DNA of 64,000 nt from Dromiciops gliroides (Eukaryota; Chordata; Mammalia; Microbiotheria; Microbiotheriidae). A model generated the notes under the pieces. The model was not told where the DNA came from. It saw nothing but the letters and a program-made list of their open reading frames with translations, and ran no database searches. A program made the position numbers and the translations under genes. The stretch covers positions 643,533,306-643,597,305 of the forward strand of contig NC_057863.1 of assembly GCF_019393635.1 (NCBI RefSeq). Direction: 5' to 3'. How positions within the stretch are numbered: the first letter of the stretch is position 1; each line of letters opens with the position of its first letter. Shown piece by piece: positions 23,131 to 34,281 of the stretch.

Positions 23131-23783
23131 TGATGTGGGATGGAATTTGGGGTCAAATTGAGTTGTCCCAAAAGAATTACAAGACTCAGTGACTCAATTT
23201 CCCAAGTTTTATTACAATACTGTGAGTGAACACAAGGAGAGAACCAGAATAGTGGAAAGGTATCTCTCAAATAGTGAAAGAAAAGATAGTTATATTTATA
23301 GTATGGATAAACTGATTATCAGTCTCATTATAATAATCTCCCCCTTGGGGAGGTACATGGGAGGGTTTATCCTAATTTGGAGTTCCTGAGGTCCTAAACC
23401 AACCCCGGAGGCGGGTACCTTTTTCAGTGGAGGTGTGTTTTGGGGATTTACATGTCCTAAGATGAATCTGGGGACAAATTTGGCCTTTTCTGCGCATGTC
23501 TCTTTGTTTCCCATGACTAATTTCAAAATATCTTCATTTTTCATTTTTTCCTAGTTTGAGTTTCTATAGCCTGTCAATGTATTATTGTTATAGTCTAAGG
23601 TCTCCATAGCCTCTCTCCGTCTGTTCCCTTTATGGGTACTGATTTCTGTGGGTAAGAGAACCTAGCATCCCGACTTGTAAGTTATCCATTAACTGGGGTC
23701 TGAATCCCTTTTAGGGCTAATATCTGAATTCGAGCTTGGATCTTAGGTTTTTCTATTAACCCCCTTTTTGCCTCCTACATCAC
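23131..23783 (-). mobile_element. Solo LTR fossil C
   Basis: LTR with short terminal inverted repeats TGATGT/ACATCA, promoter-distal AATAAA-like region (TTTTATTACAATACTG on plus) and no internal viral sequence. Same family and orientation as the LTR at 25561-26195 and the fragment at 31611-31695. Class not determined; moderately diverged. Confidence 0.65.
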
Positions 23784-24117
23784 CTCTCCAATTTAGGAAT
23801 GGGGGTCAAGTTTTCTCGTGACCTCCCAGATTTGCCTTCCCTCCTTCCCCTATTGGGCAGTGTCTTCTCTGGGCATGTCTACATGGAAAGAAGGCTCAGA
23901 CGCCCCCTTGTGGCCTCGTTAGCAGTGGAAACGCTGTTGGAGGCAGAGATCTCTCCTTGGCCAGTTGTACCCTGGCTGGACTCTTGCACCCTCCCCACCC
24001 CAACTCCACCAGAGCTAACCTAATTCATGTAGGAAGTCTTACAGAAGCTGAGGTGACCCAGCTTCTTAGAGACCCAGGGCTAAGCTTTGGGATTTCTCAA
24101 GAGATCAACTATTCCTT

Positions 24118-24460
24118 TAGAGTGGGGCTTCTTTAAACTTTCCACTGGAGATCCCTTTTCGCCCCAGGAATTTTCACATGACCCCAGGGAATATAGGTAT
24201 ATAAAATAGGTATACATCACCTTTTTTTTTTTTTTTTTTGCAGGGCAATGGGGGTTAAGTGACTTGCCCAGGGTCACACAGCTAGTGAGTGTCAAGTGTC
24301 TGAGGCCGGATTTGAACTCAGGTCCTCCTGAATCCAAGGCCAGTGCTTTATCCACCGTGCCACCAAGCTACCCCCTTTATACATCACCTTTTACTGTCAT
24401 GACCCCACATTCAGTTACACCATAAGGGGTCACTACCCACAGTTTAAGAAGCTTTGCCTG
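24118..24460 (+). mobile_element. Non-autonomous hAT-like DNA transposon
   Basis: Terminal inverted repeats GGGGCTTCTTTAAACTTT near 24124 and CAGTTTAAGAAGCTTTGCC near 24438, with a typical inside part (CCCCACATTCAGTTACACCA, AGGGGTCAC). No transposase. Split by a SINE at 24226-24377. Confidence 0.65.
24226..24377 (-). repeat. Marsupial CORE-SINE nested in hAT element
   Basis: Target-site duplication TATACATCACCTTTT (24211-24225, 24378-24392). Confidence 0.92.
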
Positions 24461-24829
24461 GAGCAAGCCTCACCTTCTCTAGAATTCCAAAAGAATAAAT
24501 CAAAACCTCGAGCCTGAGAGGGGAAACTCCTTCAAGGTCAGGCAACAGGAGCCCCAGGAAGAGCCCTTGCTGGCCTCGTTCTCCTGGCTCCACAGGGACC
24601 ATTGGTGGGAGATCCTAGACCTATTCTTGGGAGGCTGCTGATCTGGCTACCCAGGACTGACTTCATGATGGGAAACTCCATCATGCAATCTGCCTGGGGC
24701 AAAGATTGTGGTTACATAATCAGTGGCAGGAAAGCCTGAAAAGGCTTTGGAAAGCCAGGCCCTAGAGTTTGGCCTTGAAATTCCCCAAGGGCAGGATGCC
24801 CCATAAATCAATGAGCTCCGGGTCACTTG

Positions 24830-24975
24830 AGGTCTGCAAGCAGAGGTTGGGTGACTATTGTGGCATAGAGCCCTGGACTGGGAGTCAGGAGAGCCAGGTT
24901 TGAATCCTCCTGCAGATAGGCAAGAGTCATTTAATCTAAGAGCCAGTTTCCTCATCTATAAAATGGGGATAATAA
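24830..24975 (+). repeat. MIR element
   Basis: CATAGAGCCCTGGACTGGGA, CCAGGTTTGAATCC and CTCATCTATAAAATGGGGAT. Confidence 0.7.
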
Positions 24976-24983
24976 CCAATAAA

Positions 24984-25284
24984 GGGGCGATCTAGCTGGG
25001 TGGTGAAGTGGATGGAGTTCTGGCCCCAGAGTCAAGAAGACCTGCGTTCAAATCTCACCTCAGACATTTACTAGCTGTGTGACCCTGGACAAGTCACTTA
25101 ACTCCAATTACCTTAATCATCAAGGGCCATCTCCAGTCTTGCCACTGGACCTAGATGGTCTAGAGGAGAGAGTGAGGTTGGTGACCTTGCTTAGCCCTCC
25201 CTCACTTCAATTCAGTGCAAGTCATGATATCACCTCTCAATGTCATGGTCCTCTTGGAGAGTGAAGGACAAATAACAACAACAA
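24984..25284 (+). repeat. Marsupial CORE-SINE, long form with RTE-like tail
   Basis: Head and core, then a tail ending GTGAAGGACAAATAACAACA, matching the copy at 2876-3189. Confidence 0.85.
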
Positions 25285-25560
25285 AGCCCCCTCCAGCTTT
25301 AAGGCCCACAACCCCAGTTAGGGAGGTTCTAGGGGACTCTGCCACTGGAAGAGAAGTAAGGCTACATATCCCCTGTCCCTTGAGGTTCATACTGATATAG
25401 GTGTGGCCTAACTCAGAGGTTTCTTCCTTGAGAAGCTAAAGGACAAGACACACCAGTGCCTGGGGACAGAGATAACTCCAGAAGTCAGGACCACCACCCT
25501 TCATTCAAGCCTTTCCCCACCCCCAAAGGGAGCATTCCATAGTCAGGTGGTCACCCCAAT

Positions 25561-26195
25561 ATGGGGGGGGGGGTTAATTGATCAAATTGATCATGAGGCA
25601 TCCCAAAGAATTACAAGACTCAGTGACTCAGTTTCCCAAGTTTTATTGAAATGCTGTGCCTGACCACAGGGAGAATCACCCAAAAGAGATAGGTGTCTCC
25701 AATAGAGGGAAGAAGAGTTATATAGTAAGAAAAAGTAGGTTATCTCATTATCTTAATCTCCAATTTAGGGAGGTACAGGGGAGGATTTATCCTAATTTGG
25801 TGGGTACCTTTTTCCTTGGAGGTATGGTTTGGAGGTTTACACATCATAAGGTGAACCTAAGGATATATTTGGTCCTTTCTGCGCAGGTTCCTAATGATAT
25901 GCTTAAGTTTGTCAAAGCCAGAAGGTCTCTGTGTTTTTGGTATCTCTTTACTTAAGGTCTGGTTTCTAGGTGTCCTGTCATCTTGGAATATTAATGGCTA
26001 TTAATGGTTAATGGTCCCTAGTTACTGTCTCTGTTGATGGTATTGGTTGACAGGGACTTGAACCCTCTTGGTCACTGTAAGAACACAAACCTTAGTTTCT
26101 CTGTTAACCCTTTTAAGTATTATTGATCTTAGGTTATCTGTTAACCCCTTTTAGCTACAACTGATAGGTTATCTGTTAACCCTTTTAGCCTCCAT
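25561..26195 (-). mobile_element. Solo LTR fossil D
   Basis: Second LTR of the family of fossil C, same orientation; shares CAAAGAATTACAAGACTCAG and TTATCCTAATTTGG segments with it on the plus strand. It abuts an unrelated half LTR on its right. No viral genes between C and D, so they look like separate insertions. Moderately diverged. Confidence 0.6.
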
Positions 26196-26469
26196 CAACC
26201 CCATCTGTCCTCCCCCTCCCCACCCCACCCCCAACATCATCCTCTATAAAGGTTTTGGCCTCTTCCAGTGGAGGAGAAAGTTGTCTCAGAGAATCTTGTC
26301 TCTAAACCACCTTCTCCTTTGGAGGCAAAGTCTTTGACTTCCCTCTGGGTCACTTTCTCTAAGCTCTCAAATAAAAGACCATTTTATTCTAAATGGATTG
26401 TGTGGGAGAGGTGTGATTCTTTAAAGAAGAATACCTAAGGACCCCCACACCACCTAATTCCCCATGACA
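26196..26469 (+). mobile_element. Partial LTR fossil F
   Basis: 3' half of an LTR of the same family as fossil B, opposite orientation: CTATAAAG promoter box, AATAAAAGACC poly(A) region, ending CCCCATGACA. The 5' half is missing. Confidence 0.6.
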
Positions 26470-26536
26470 ATACTTACCCCCTCCCAACATTCAAGGGATC
26501 AGGTTCCGCATTCCTTCCAAGAAAATGAGACCTAGT

Positions 26537-26695
26537 CTTTTTGTTTTTGTTTTTGTTCTTGCAGGGCAATGAGGGTTAAGTGACTTACCCAGGGTCACAC
26601 AGCTAGTAAATGTCAAATGTCTGAGGCTGGATTTGAACTCAGGTCCTCCTGAATCCAGGGCCAGTTCTCTATCCACTTTGCCACCTAGCTGCCTC
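26537..26695 (-). repeat. Marsupial CORE-SINE, short form
   Basis: Complete reverse copy with T/G-rich tail (TTTTTGTTTTTGTTTTTG). Confidence 0.88.
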
Positions 26696-26705
26696 CTAAA
26701 AGTTT

Positions 26706-26861
26706 TTCTTTTTTTTTTTTCTTATCAGGGCAATGAGGGTTAAGTGACTTGCCCAGGGTCACACAGCTAGTAAGTGTCAAGTGTCTGAGTCCAGATTTGA
26801 ACTCAGGTCCTCCTGAATCCAGGGCTGGTGCTTTATCCACTGCACCACCCAGCTGTCCCCC
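26706..26861 (-). repeat. Marsupial CORE-SINE, short form
   Basis: Second reverse copy immediately right of the previous one, with its own poly(T). Confidence 0.88.
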
Positions 26862-27415
26862 AAAGGGGTATTGCTTATCAGTATACCAGGGTAGTGCTCT
26901 GAAACATCTATCCCTCAGGTGGGAGGCAGAGCTGCCCCTCTCCTGGGAGAGTTCAAGGATTCCTTGGAGGGGTTGGGATCTTCAGGTTTCTTGGAGTCCC
27001 ACTGCATTCCCATAACAGTGCCATTTCCCAACTGCATGTGCTCACATCATGTCTCTGTGTCACATTTTGGTAATTCAATATTTTAAACCTTTTCATTAGC
27101 ATTGTATATGTTATGGCAATCTGTAATCCGTGATCTTTGATGTTGCTCCTGTAATTGTTTTGGGGAGCCATGAGCGCCACCCACATAAGAAGGTGAATGT
27201 AATTGATAAATGCTGTCTGTGTGATAAAACTGCTCCACTGACTGGCCATTCCCCCATCTCTCTCCCTTTTCCTTGGGTCTCCCTATTACCTGAGACACAA
27301 AAATATTGAAATTAGGCCAATTAATAACCTACCAATGGCCGATAAGTTCTCAAGTGGAAGGAGGGATCAATTGATGTGGCAAACTTCTTTGTTGTCTTAT
27401 TTTAAGAAATTGCCA

Positions 27416-27568
27416 GGGGCAGCTAGGTAGCACAGTAGATAAAGCACTAGCCCTGGATTCAGGAGGACCTGAGTTCAAATCTGGCTTCAGACATTCGACA
27501 CTAGCTGTGTGACCCTGGGCAAGTCACTTGACCCTCATTGCCCTGCAAAAAAAGAAAAAGAAAAGAAA
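27416..27568 (+). repeat. Marsupial CORE-SINE nested in Tigger
   Basis: Target-site duplication AAGAAATTGCCA (27404-27415, 27569-27580). Confidence 0.93.
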
Positions 27569-27733
27569 AAGAAATTGCCACAGTCGTCCCCCCCCCCAAC
27601 CTTCAACACCCATCACCCTTATTGATCAGTCAACAGCAATCGCCATTGAGGCAAGACCCTTCGTCAGCAAACAGATTATGACTCACTAAAGTTTTGGATG
27701 ATGGTTTGCACTTTTTAGCAATAAACTATTTTT

Positions 27734-27890
27734 GTTTGTTTGTTTTTTGTTTTTGGTGAGGCAGTTGGGGTTAAGTGACTTGCCCAGGGTCACACAGCTA
27801 GTAAGTGTTAAGTGTCTAAGGTCAAATTTGAACTCAGGTCCTCCTGAATCCAGGGCCGGCGCTCTATCCACTGCGCCACCTAGCTGCCCC
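27734..27890 (-). repeat. Marsupial CORE-SINE nested in Tigger
   Basis: Target-site duplication AATAAACT(A)TTTT on both sides (27720-27733, 27891-27904). Confidence 0.92.
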
Positions 27891-28090
27891 AATAAACTTT
27901 TTAATGAAGGGATTGCATTATTTTGTATACATAATACTATTGCATACTTCATAGACTACAGTTTAATGTAAATATAACTGTTACATATATTAGGAAACAA
28001 AAAAATCTGTGTGATTAGCTTTATTGTGATATTCACTTTATTATGGTGGTATGGGACCAAACCTGAAATATTTCTGAGGTATGCCTGTAT

Positions 28091-28354
28091 TTATTTGTTT
28101 GTACAGTTATTTGGGGGTTTTTAAGTCATGCTTGACTCTTTGTGACCCCATTTGGGGTTTTCTTGGCAGAGATACTGGAGTGGTTTACCCCTTCCTTCTC
28201 CAGTTCATTTTACAGATGAGGAACCTGAGACAAACAGGGTTAAGTGACTTGCCTGGGGTCACACAGCTAATAAGTTTCTGAGGCCAGATTTGAACTCAGG
28301 AAGATGAGTATTCCAGACTCAAAGGCCAGCGCTATATCCACTGTGCCACCTAAC
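28091..28354 (-). repeat. CORE-SINE with BovB-like 3' tail
   Basis: Reverse copy whose tail (CTTTGTGACCCCATTTGGGG, CTTGGCAGAGATACTGGAGT) resembles RTE/BovB LINE 3' ends. It lies directly at the Tigger terminus. Confidence 0.8.
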
Positions 28355-28384
28355 TGCCTGTATATAATCATGCAAAACAAATTT

Positions 28385-28915
28385 CTGCATTAGCTATGTC
28401 CTCGCTTTCCCCACCCCCCTGCAAAACCAAAACCAACCAGACAAACAACAAAAAAGAAAACATTCTTTAATCTGCCACCTGACCCCATCAGCTCTCTATC
28501 CAAAGATGAGTAGCATGTTTCATTGAGTCCTTTGGAATTTTAGTGGGTCATTGTATTGATCAAAATTACTAAGTCTTACAAAGTTGATTATCTTTATAAT
28601 ATTGCTTTGTGTAAATTGTTCTTCTGGTTCTGTTCTCTTTACTTTGCATCAGTTCATACAAGTCTTCCCAGATTTCTCTGAAAACATCCCTGTCATAATT
28701 TCTTACAGCACAATGGTATTCCATCACAGTCATATCCTTATTCAGCCATTCTCAAATGGTTGGGCATCCTCTCAGTTTCCAACTCTTTGCAAATCACAAA
28801 AAGAGCTGCTATAAACATTTTTGACCATTGGGGGTTATAGACCTAGTAGTAATATTGCTGGGTCAAAGGGTATGCCAAGTTTAATATTTTGGGAGGCATA
28901 ATTTCAAATTGTGAA
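28385..28915 (-). mobile_element. L1 LINE 3' fragment
   Basis: Reverse L1: 3' UTR-like part, then sequence matching the ORF2 C-terminal region of the better copy at 34961-35776 (TTCTTACAGCACAATGGTAT, GCTGGGTCAAAGG). Diverged, non-functional. Confidence 0.7.
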
Positions 28916-29309
28916 AGCCTGTTTCTGACGCAGAATCAGCCCAGTTTATGCTATTGGAGGCAAGAACTTCATCTTCATAAGTAATAAATAGGGAGCCTGG
29001 CAGGCCTTAGGCTAATGTAATTTTAGAGACAAGTGAGACATCAGTGTCCAGTAGCTTCCTTCTTTGTCAGCCTTTTAGGCAAAAACTTCCTAAATGTTGA
29101 GTCTTTGAGATATTTTGGTGAACTTACTCCAATACAAGGTTATCATTGAGCCTTTGCTGAGCCCCAACCACTATGCTGTGCTGGATTGGGTTGTGTATGG
29201 GGGTGGGAAAAGAAGATAGAAGTTGCTGATACAGGTCCTGCCCTTGGGGAGTTTCCAATCTAAGAGACAAGAAGAATATATGTAGTTTATATTTATATGA
29301 CTTGTTATA

Positions 29310-29469
29310 GGGGGAAGCTAGGTGGCACAGTGGATAACACACCGGCCCTGGATTCAGGAGGACCTGAGTTCAAATCCAGCCTCATACAGTTGGCACTTAC
29401 TATCTATGTGACCCCGACAAGTCACTTAACCCTCATTGCCCTGCCAAAAAAAAGAAAAAAAAATAAAGA
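29310..29469 (+). repeat. Marsupial CORE-SINE with 23-bp perfect duplication
   Basis: The 23-bp flanks at 29287-29309 and 29470-29492 are identical, so this is among the youngest copies here. Confidence 0.94.
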
Positions 29470-29492
29470 TTATATTTATATGACTTGTTATA

Positions 29493-30000
29493 TAGTACTA
29501 TCATGTATCTTGTTACATACACAGTAGGTCTTGTCAAATATTCACAACACATTTGGTTACTTATAATAGATACATAGAATGAATCTTGGCATATATACAT
29601 AGTGTCCTGTTACAGTTACACAATGTCTTGTTATGTGTAATGCATCTTGTTACCTATACCGAGTATTTTAGCACAGTTAGAAGACTCAGTGAATAGAGTC
29701 CTGGACCTGGATTCTGGAAGATCTGAATTCAAATCAAGCTTCAGATACTTACTAAGCTGTATGACCCTGGGCAAGTCACTAGGTTTGTAAAATGGAGAGC
29801 ACCTAGCCCGAGCTCATAGGGTTGACTTGAGAGTAAAATGAGATCATATTTAGCATACTTAGCATAGTGCCTGGCACATGATAAGCACTAAAGAAATGCT
29901 TCTTATCTCATCTCCTTACATTGCAACTTGTTACATGTACATTGTGTGTTTTGTTATTTGTGTTTCGTGAGTCATCTTGTTACGTGACACAGGTCTGATC
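29493..30000. repeat. Degenerate CTTGTTACAT-type tandem array split by a SINE
   Basis: Recurring CTTGTTACAT(G/A)(T/C)AC and CTTGTTATGTG phrases at about 29500-29660 and again at 29925-29985, with a MIR-type SINE at 29670-29905 between them. Confidence 0.45.
29670..29905 (+). repeat. MIR/CORE-SINE element
   Basis: Head GTGAATAGAGTCCTGGACC, core GTATGACCCTGGGCAAGTCA, 3' end GTGCCTGGCACATGATAAGC. Confidence 0.75.
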
Positions 30001-30306
30001 TGCCCTGCTATTGAGGTTACCCAGGACTCTACCGTCTTAGACCCATAGAAGCATCAGAGATGAGAGTAATACTATCTAGTCCTACTAGAGCTAAGGGTGG
30101 TGGCATCTTGGTGCATGTGAGGAGTTTGGAGAAGTAAGGGATCTGAGGAGTTGGGGATGCTTTCCAAGGGATTATCTAAGGATATTCAAGCCTTCCCTAT
30201 TTATGATACTCCATCTCCCACTTCCATTCCTTTGCACAAGCTGTGCTCCTTATGTGGTGTGCACTCCCTCCTCACCTCTGCCACATAGAAGTTCTAGCTC
30301 CATTTC

Positions 30307-30468
30307 TTTTCTTCTTCTTCTTCTTCTTCTTCTGCCAGGCAATGAGGAATAAGTGACTTGCCCAAGGTCACACAGCTAGTAAGTGTCAAGTGTCTGAGTC
30401 CAAATTTGAACTCATGTCCTCCTGAATCCAGGGCTGGTGCTTTATCCACTGTGCCACCTGGCTGTCCC
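30307..30468 (-). repeat. Marsupial CORE-SINE with (CTT)n tail
   Basis: Target-site duplication TCTAGCTCCAYTTC (30293-30306, 30469-30482). Confidence 0.92.
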
Positions 30469-30584
30469 TCTAGCTCCACTTCAAATTGTTAGTCTACACA
30501 CACATACACACACACACATGCAGAGACAGAGAGACAGAAAAATTAATTTGTATTTATTTACCTACTTCTATGGTGTTTGCATAC

Positions 30585-30695
30585 ATTGGAATGGAAGTTC
30601 CTTGAGGTCAGTATTTCAGACTATTTCACTTTTCTCTGTGTCCCCAGTGCCTAGCACAGGGTCTGGCAAATAGTAGGCACTTAATAAATGCTTGT
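30585..30695 (+). repeat. L2 LINE 3' end
   Basis: GAAGTTCCTTGAGGTCAGTA ... AGTAGGCACTTAATAAATGC. Confidence 0.75.
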
Positions 30696-30698
30696 GAT

Positions 30699-30815
30699 GG
30701 GGCAGCTAGGTGGCGCAGCACCTGCCCTGGATTCAAGTCCAACCTCAGACACTTGACACTTACTAGCTGTGCTATCCTGGGCTAGTCACTTAACCCTCAT
30801 TGCCCTGCCCCCCAG
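30699..30815 (+). repeat. Marsupial CORE-SINE, internally shortened
   Basis: The head lacks the GTGGATAAAGCAC part. Flanked by AAATGCTTGT(G/T) repeats. Confidence 0.85.
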
Positions 30816-30879
30816 AAAATGCTTGTTGGGGTGAATTGAACTGAATAAAGACTTTTGCTTTTCCTTTGAGGTGAATACT

Positions 30880-31600
30880 AACCCAGCCCGGACCTCTCTC
30901 TGGAGTCCTAGACTGAGCCCTAGCCAGTCTTCTCTAACTTTCTCCTGGCTGCCTGCCTTCCCCATCTGTCCCCCTGATCACATACTCACTGTTCCCAGAG
31001 CCAAACACAACACTGTAGCACAAAATCTCTTCTTCCTCCTGTTTTCCCCATCTTTGGCAAAAAGGTTCCAGTATCTTCCTTGTTGCCTGCCCTGGAAATT
31101 CTAGAGCATCTCACCATCCCCTACATCCAATCCAATCCGCCTCTGCAATATCTCTTATATCTATGCCCTCTCTCCATTTCTCACTGACTCCTTTCTAGTA
31201 GCTAGGGCCCCATCACCTCTCACTTGGAGTCTTTTTGGGTGGGGGGGTAAGGCAATTGGGGTTAAGTGACTTGCCCAGGGTCACACAGCTAGTAAGTGTC
31301 AAGTGTCTGAGGCTGGATTTGAACTCAGGTCCTCCTGACTCCAGGGCCAGTGCTCTATCCACTGTGCCACCTAGCTGCCCCTCACTTGGAGTCTTTTAAT
31401 GGCCCCCTAACTTGTTTCCCTACCTCTGGTCTCTTTCTCTTGAATCTGTCCTGCTCAGGATGTCATGGTAAATGAATCTTCCTAATGCACAGCTTGCATC
31501 ACCTCTCATCTTTGTTCAGGAACATTCAGTGGGTTCTGCTGCCCAAAGAATGCCCTTAGCCTGGCCTTCAAGGCACTAATTTGCCTTGATGGTCTTTACT
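30880..31600 (+). repeat. L2/CR1-type LINE split by a SINE
   Basis: L2-like body (TCACCTCTCACTTGGAGTCT, CTTTCTCTTGAATCTGTCC), interrupted at 31236-31380 by a SINE. Confidence 0.65.
31236..31380 (-). repeat. Marsupial CORE-SINE nested in L2
   Basis: 17-bp perfect duplication CTCACTTGGAGTCTTTT (31219-31235, 31381-31397). Confidence 0.94.
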
Positions 31601-31610
31601 CAGATTGAAG

Positions 31611-31695
31611 TGGGGGATGGGTTTAATTGATCATGAGAAGTACCAAAGAATTACAAGACTCAGCCACTCATTTTCCCAAGTTTTATTAGAAGACT
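31611..31695 (-). mobile_element. LTR fossil fragment E
   Basis: Short U5-end piece of the fossil C/D LTR family (CAAAGAATTACAAGACTCAG, TTTCCCAAG on plus). Ends at an inserted SINE. Confidence 0.55.
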
Positions 31696-31703
31696 GGTGG
31701 CTG

Positions 31704-31858
31704 AGGCAGCTAAGTGGCACAGTGGATAAGGCACTGGCCCTGGATTCAGGAAGACCTGAGTTCAAATTTGGCCTCAGACACTTGACACCACTTACTAGCT
31801 GTGTGATCCTGGGCTGGTCACTTAACCTTCATTTCCCTGCCCCCCCCCCCTAAAAAAA
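31704..31858 (+). repeat. Marsupial CORE-SINE, short form
   Basis: GGCAGCTAAGTGGCACAGTG head; lies at the broken edge of LTR fragment E. Confidence 0.87.
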
Positions 31859-31966
31859 GGACATCTAAAGGAAAGCTTTGTGAGCATTTTGAAAGAGTGG
31901 CATTTCCTACAATCAATACGTTTCCTAAAAAGAAGTCATGACAGACTAACCCCATCTTCCTTTTTT

Positions 31967-32117
31967 TTTTTTTTTTGAAGTGAGGCAATTGGGGTTAAGT
32001 GACTTGCCCAGGGTCACACAGCTAGTAAGTGTTAAGTGTCTGAGGCCGGATTTGAACTCAGGTACTCCTGACTCCAGGGCTGGTGCTCTATCCACTGCGC
32101 CACCTAGCTGCCCCTCT
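31967..32117 (-). repeat. Marsupial CORE-SINE, short form
   Basis: Target-site duplication CCCATCTTCCTTTTT (31951-31966, 32118-32132). Confidence 0.93.
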
Positions 32118-32199
32118 CCCATCTTCCTTTTTGATAGTACCACACAGACATAGAGAAGTAAATCAGAGGAAAGATGGGGGAATAATGTCCTTGCCTTCC

Positions 32200-32390
32200 A
32201 GTGAGGATGACAAGAGGATCATGGACTGAGAGCTGGGAGGGACCTCAAAGACAACTGAATCCATCCCCTTCATTTTACAGATGAAGAAGCTAAGGCACAG
32301 AGAGATTAAGCAATTTGCTCAGTCGTACAACTAGTATACATCTGTGGCAGGATTTGAACTCAAGTCTTCCTGACTCCAAATTCAGTGTTC
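32200..32390 (-). repeat. MIR-type element
   Basis: CTGAGAGCTGGGAGGGACCT, CATTTTACAGATGAAGAAGC and GGATTTGAACTCAAGTCTTC. Confidence 0.65.
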
Positions 32391-32464
32391 TGTTGTCGTC
32401 GTCATGATCATCATCACCACAACAATAACAATGGCAACAGCAGTAATCAGAACAACATTTATAT

Positions 32465-32708
32465 TGGTGCCTAAGTGGCTCAGTGTATAGAGCACCTGGC
32501 CTGAAGTCTGCAAGACTCATCTTCCTGAGTTCAAAGCTGGCTTCAGACACTTACTAGCTGTGTTACCCTGAGTAAGTTACTTAACTGTGTTGCCCTCATT
32601 TTCCTCACCTGTAAAATGAGCTGCAGCATTTGGCAAACTACTCCAATATCTTTGCCAAGGAAACTCCAAACGGGGTGAGGAAGTGTCAGAGGTAACTAAA
32701 AAATGACA
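32465..32708 (+). repeat. CORE-SINE with BovB-like 3' tail
   Basis: Head to core, then CTCCAATATCTTTGCCAAGG and AAACTCCAAACGGGGTGAGG. Confidence 0.78.
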
Positions 32709-33669
32709 AAGCACTTCCAATCTAATCAACATTTATTAAATGCCTACTATGTGCCAGGCACTGTGCTAAGCACTGGGGACACACTTAATAAAAAGAAAGA
32801 CAATCCCTACCCTCGAGGAGGGCACAATCTAAAGTGGGTGACAACACACAAAAAGAGGCAGGAAATTGGGGGGGGGCGGGGAACACCAATGGGTACCTGG
32901 TGTTGGGGCACCTTGTTCCTTGGAGTTGAAATTGGCAGGGCAGTAGATGCAAAGTGGAGTGAACTAAATCCAGTTTCTGCATTAAAGGAAGGCATTAGGA
33001 GGAATTTGTGCTCCAGTCCTCCAATCAGAGGGGTGAGGAGGCTGAGGGAGATGGTGTCCATGAGGGTTTGAATTAGCCACATGGTGATGAGTTTAGAATT
33101 GATGAGCTTATCCTGGGAGGGGCATCTTGTTTCATAGAGTTGAAATCAGGCAGATGCCAAATGGAGTGATCACAAATGAACACAGCATCTGCTCTCTCTC
33201 TTGATGCCCGCAACAACCCCAAGAAGTGCTATTATGACTATTTTATAGTGAGGAAACTGAGGCTGAGAAAAGTGATGTAGCTAAGACCTTTCCAATGATT
33301 CAGTCCAACACTCTATCCACTATGCCACCCAGCTACCTCTATATATTCAATAAAATCTCTCATGAAGTTCTGGACAATATTGAGACCTGAAGACGAGGGG
33401 GTATTTTTGCTCTACTAGACTAGGAATTCCAAGAGGGTAGAGACCAGGTATTATATAAATTTAATACATCCCCCAGTGCAAATAATACTTAGTAAAACTT
33501 TGTGGTTTGGTTGATTGGATGAGAGCCCAATTAAGAGGATTTGTGGTTGCTTGAATGACCTGACCCAAAGAGGCTTGAGAAACGGAAGAACCAGTCTCTC
33601 TCATTGCCCACACTTTCTTGTACGCATCTCACAATCTACCAAATATTAGATTTATCTGTGAATGGGTTT

Positions 33670-33806
33670 TATCTCTTGGACTAGACTATAAACTAGGGCA
33701 GAGGTTGTGACTTATTCATTTTTGTAATTTTCAAGTGATCAGCATAGGGCTCTGAACAAATAGATGAGCAAAAAATATTTATTGAATAAATGAATGAATG
33801 AATGAA
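33670..33806 (+). repeat. L2 LINE 3' end with (GAAT)n
   Basis: GGACTAGACTATAAACTAGG ... ATTTATTGAATAAATGAATG. Confidence 0.65.
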
Positions 33807-33874
33807 TCTTAACCTGGAGGGAGGTCTCTAAGTGATGGCTGCCCAGTGATGTACTTGGTCCTGTTCTAACATTT

Positions 33875-34025
33875 GGTGGGGGGGGGGGGGACTGGGAAAT
33901 GAGGGTTAAATGACTTGCCCAGGGTCACACAGCTAGTAAGTGTCAAGTGCCTGGAGGCTGGATTTGAACTCAGGTCCTCCTGAATCCAGGGCCAGTGCTT
34001 TATTCACTGTGCCACCTAGCCGCCC
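33875..34025 (-). repeat. Marsupial CORE-SINE, short form
   Basis: Target-site duplication CCTGTTCTAAYATTT (33860-33874, 34026-34040). Confidence 0.93.
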
Positions 34026-34134
34026 CCTGTTCTAATATTTTAAAAAATATAATGATTTGGATCAATGATTAGGTAGTACAGGCATACCTCATTTTATTGT
34101 GCTTCACAGATAGAGAGTTTTGTTGTTGTTTTTA

Positions 34135-34281
34135 TTATTTTTTTTTTAGGTAGTTGGGGTTAAGTGACTTGCCCAGGGTCACATAGCTAGTAAGTGTCAA
34201 GTGTCTGAGGCCAAATTTGAACTCAGGTCTTCCTGGGTCCAGGGTTAGTGCTCTATCCATTGCGTCATCTAGCTGCCCCTA
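34135..34281 (-). repeat. Marsupial CORE-SINE nested in Tigger
   Basis: Target-site duplication TTGTTGTTTTTA (34123-34134, 34282-34293). Confidence 0.9.

Larger units (their letters stand above)
27018..28087 (+). mobile_element. Tigger-like DNA transposon remnant
   Basis: Matches Tigger phrases (CATGTGCTCACATCATGTCT, GATCTTTGATGTTGCTCCTG, GAGACACAAAAATATTGAAA) and ends in GAGGTATGCCTG followed by TA, the terminal repeat and target dinucleotide. The left terminal repeat is absent. No transposase frame. Two SINEs are inserted in it. Confidence 0.75.

Noticed and set aside
23131-26469. Possible complete provirus bounded by LTRs C and D
   Set aside because: No internal viral sequence was seen between them, and the DNA there is made of unrelated repeats.
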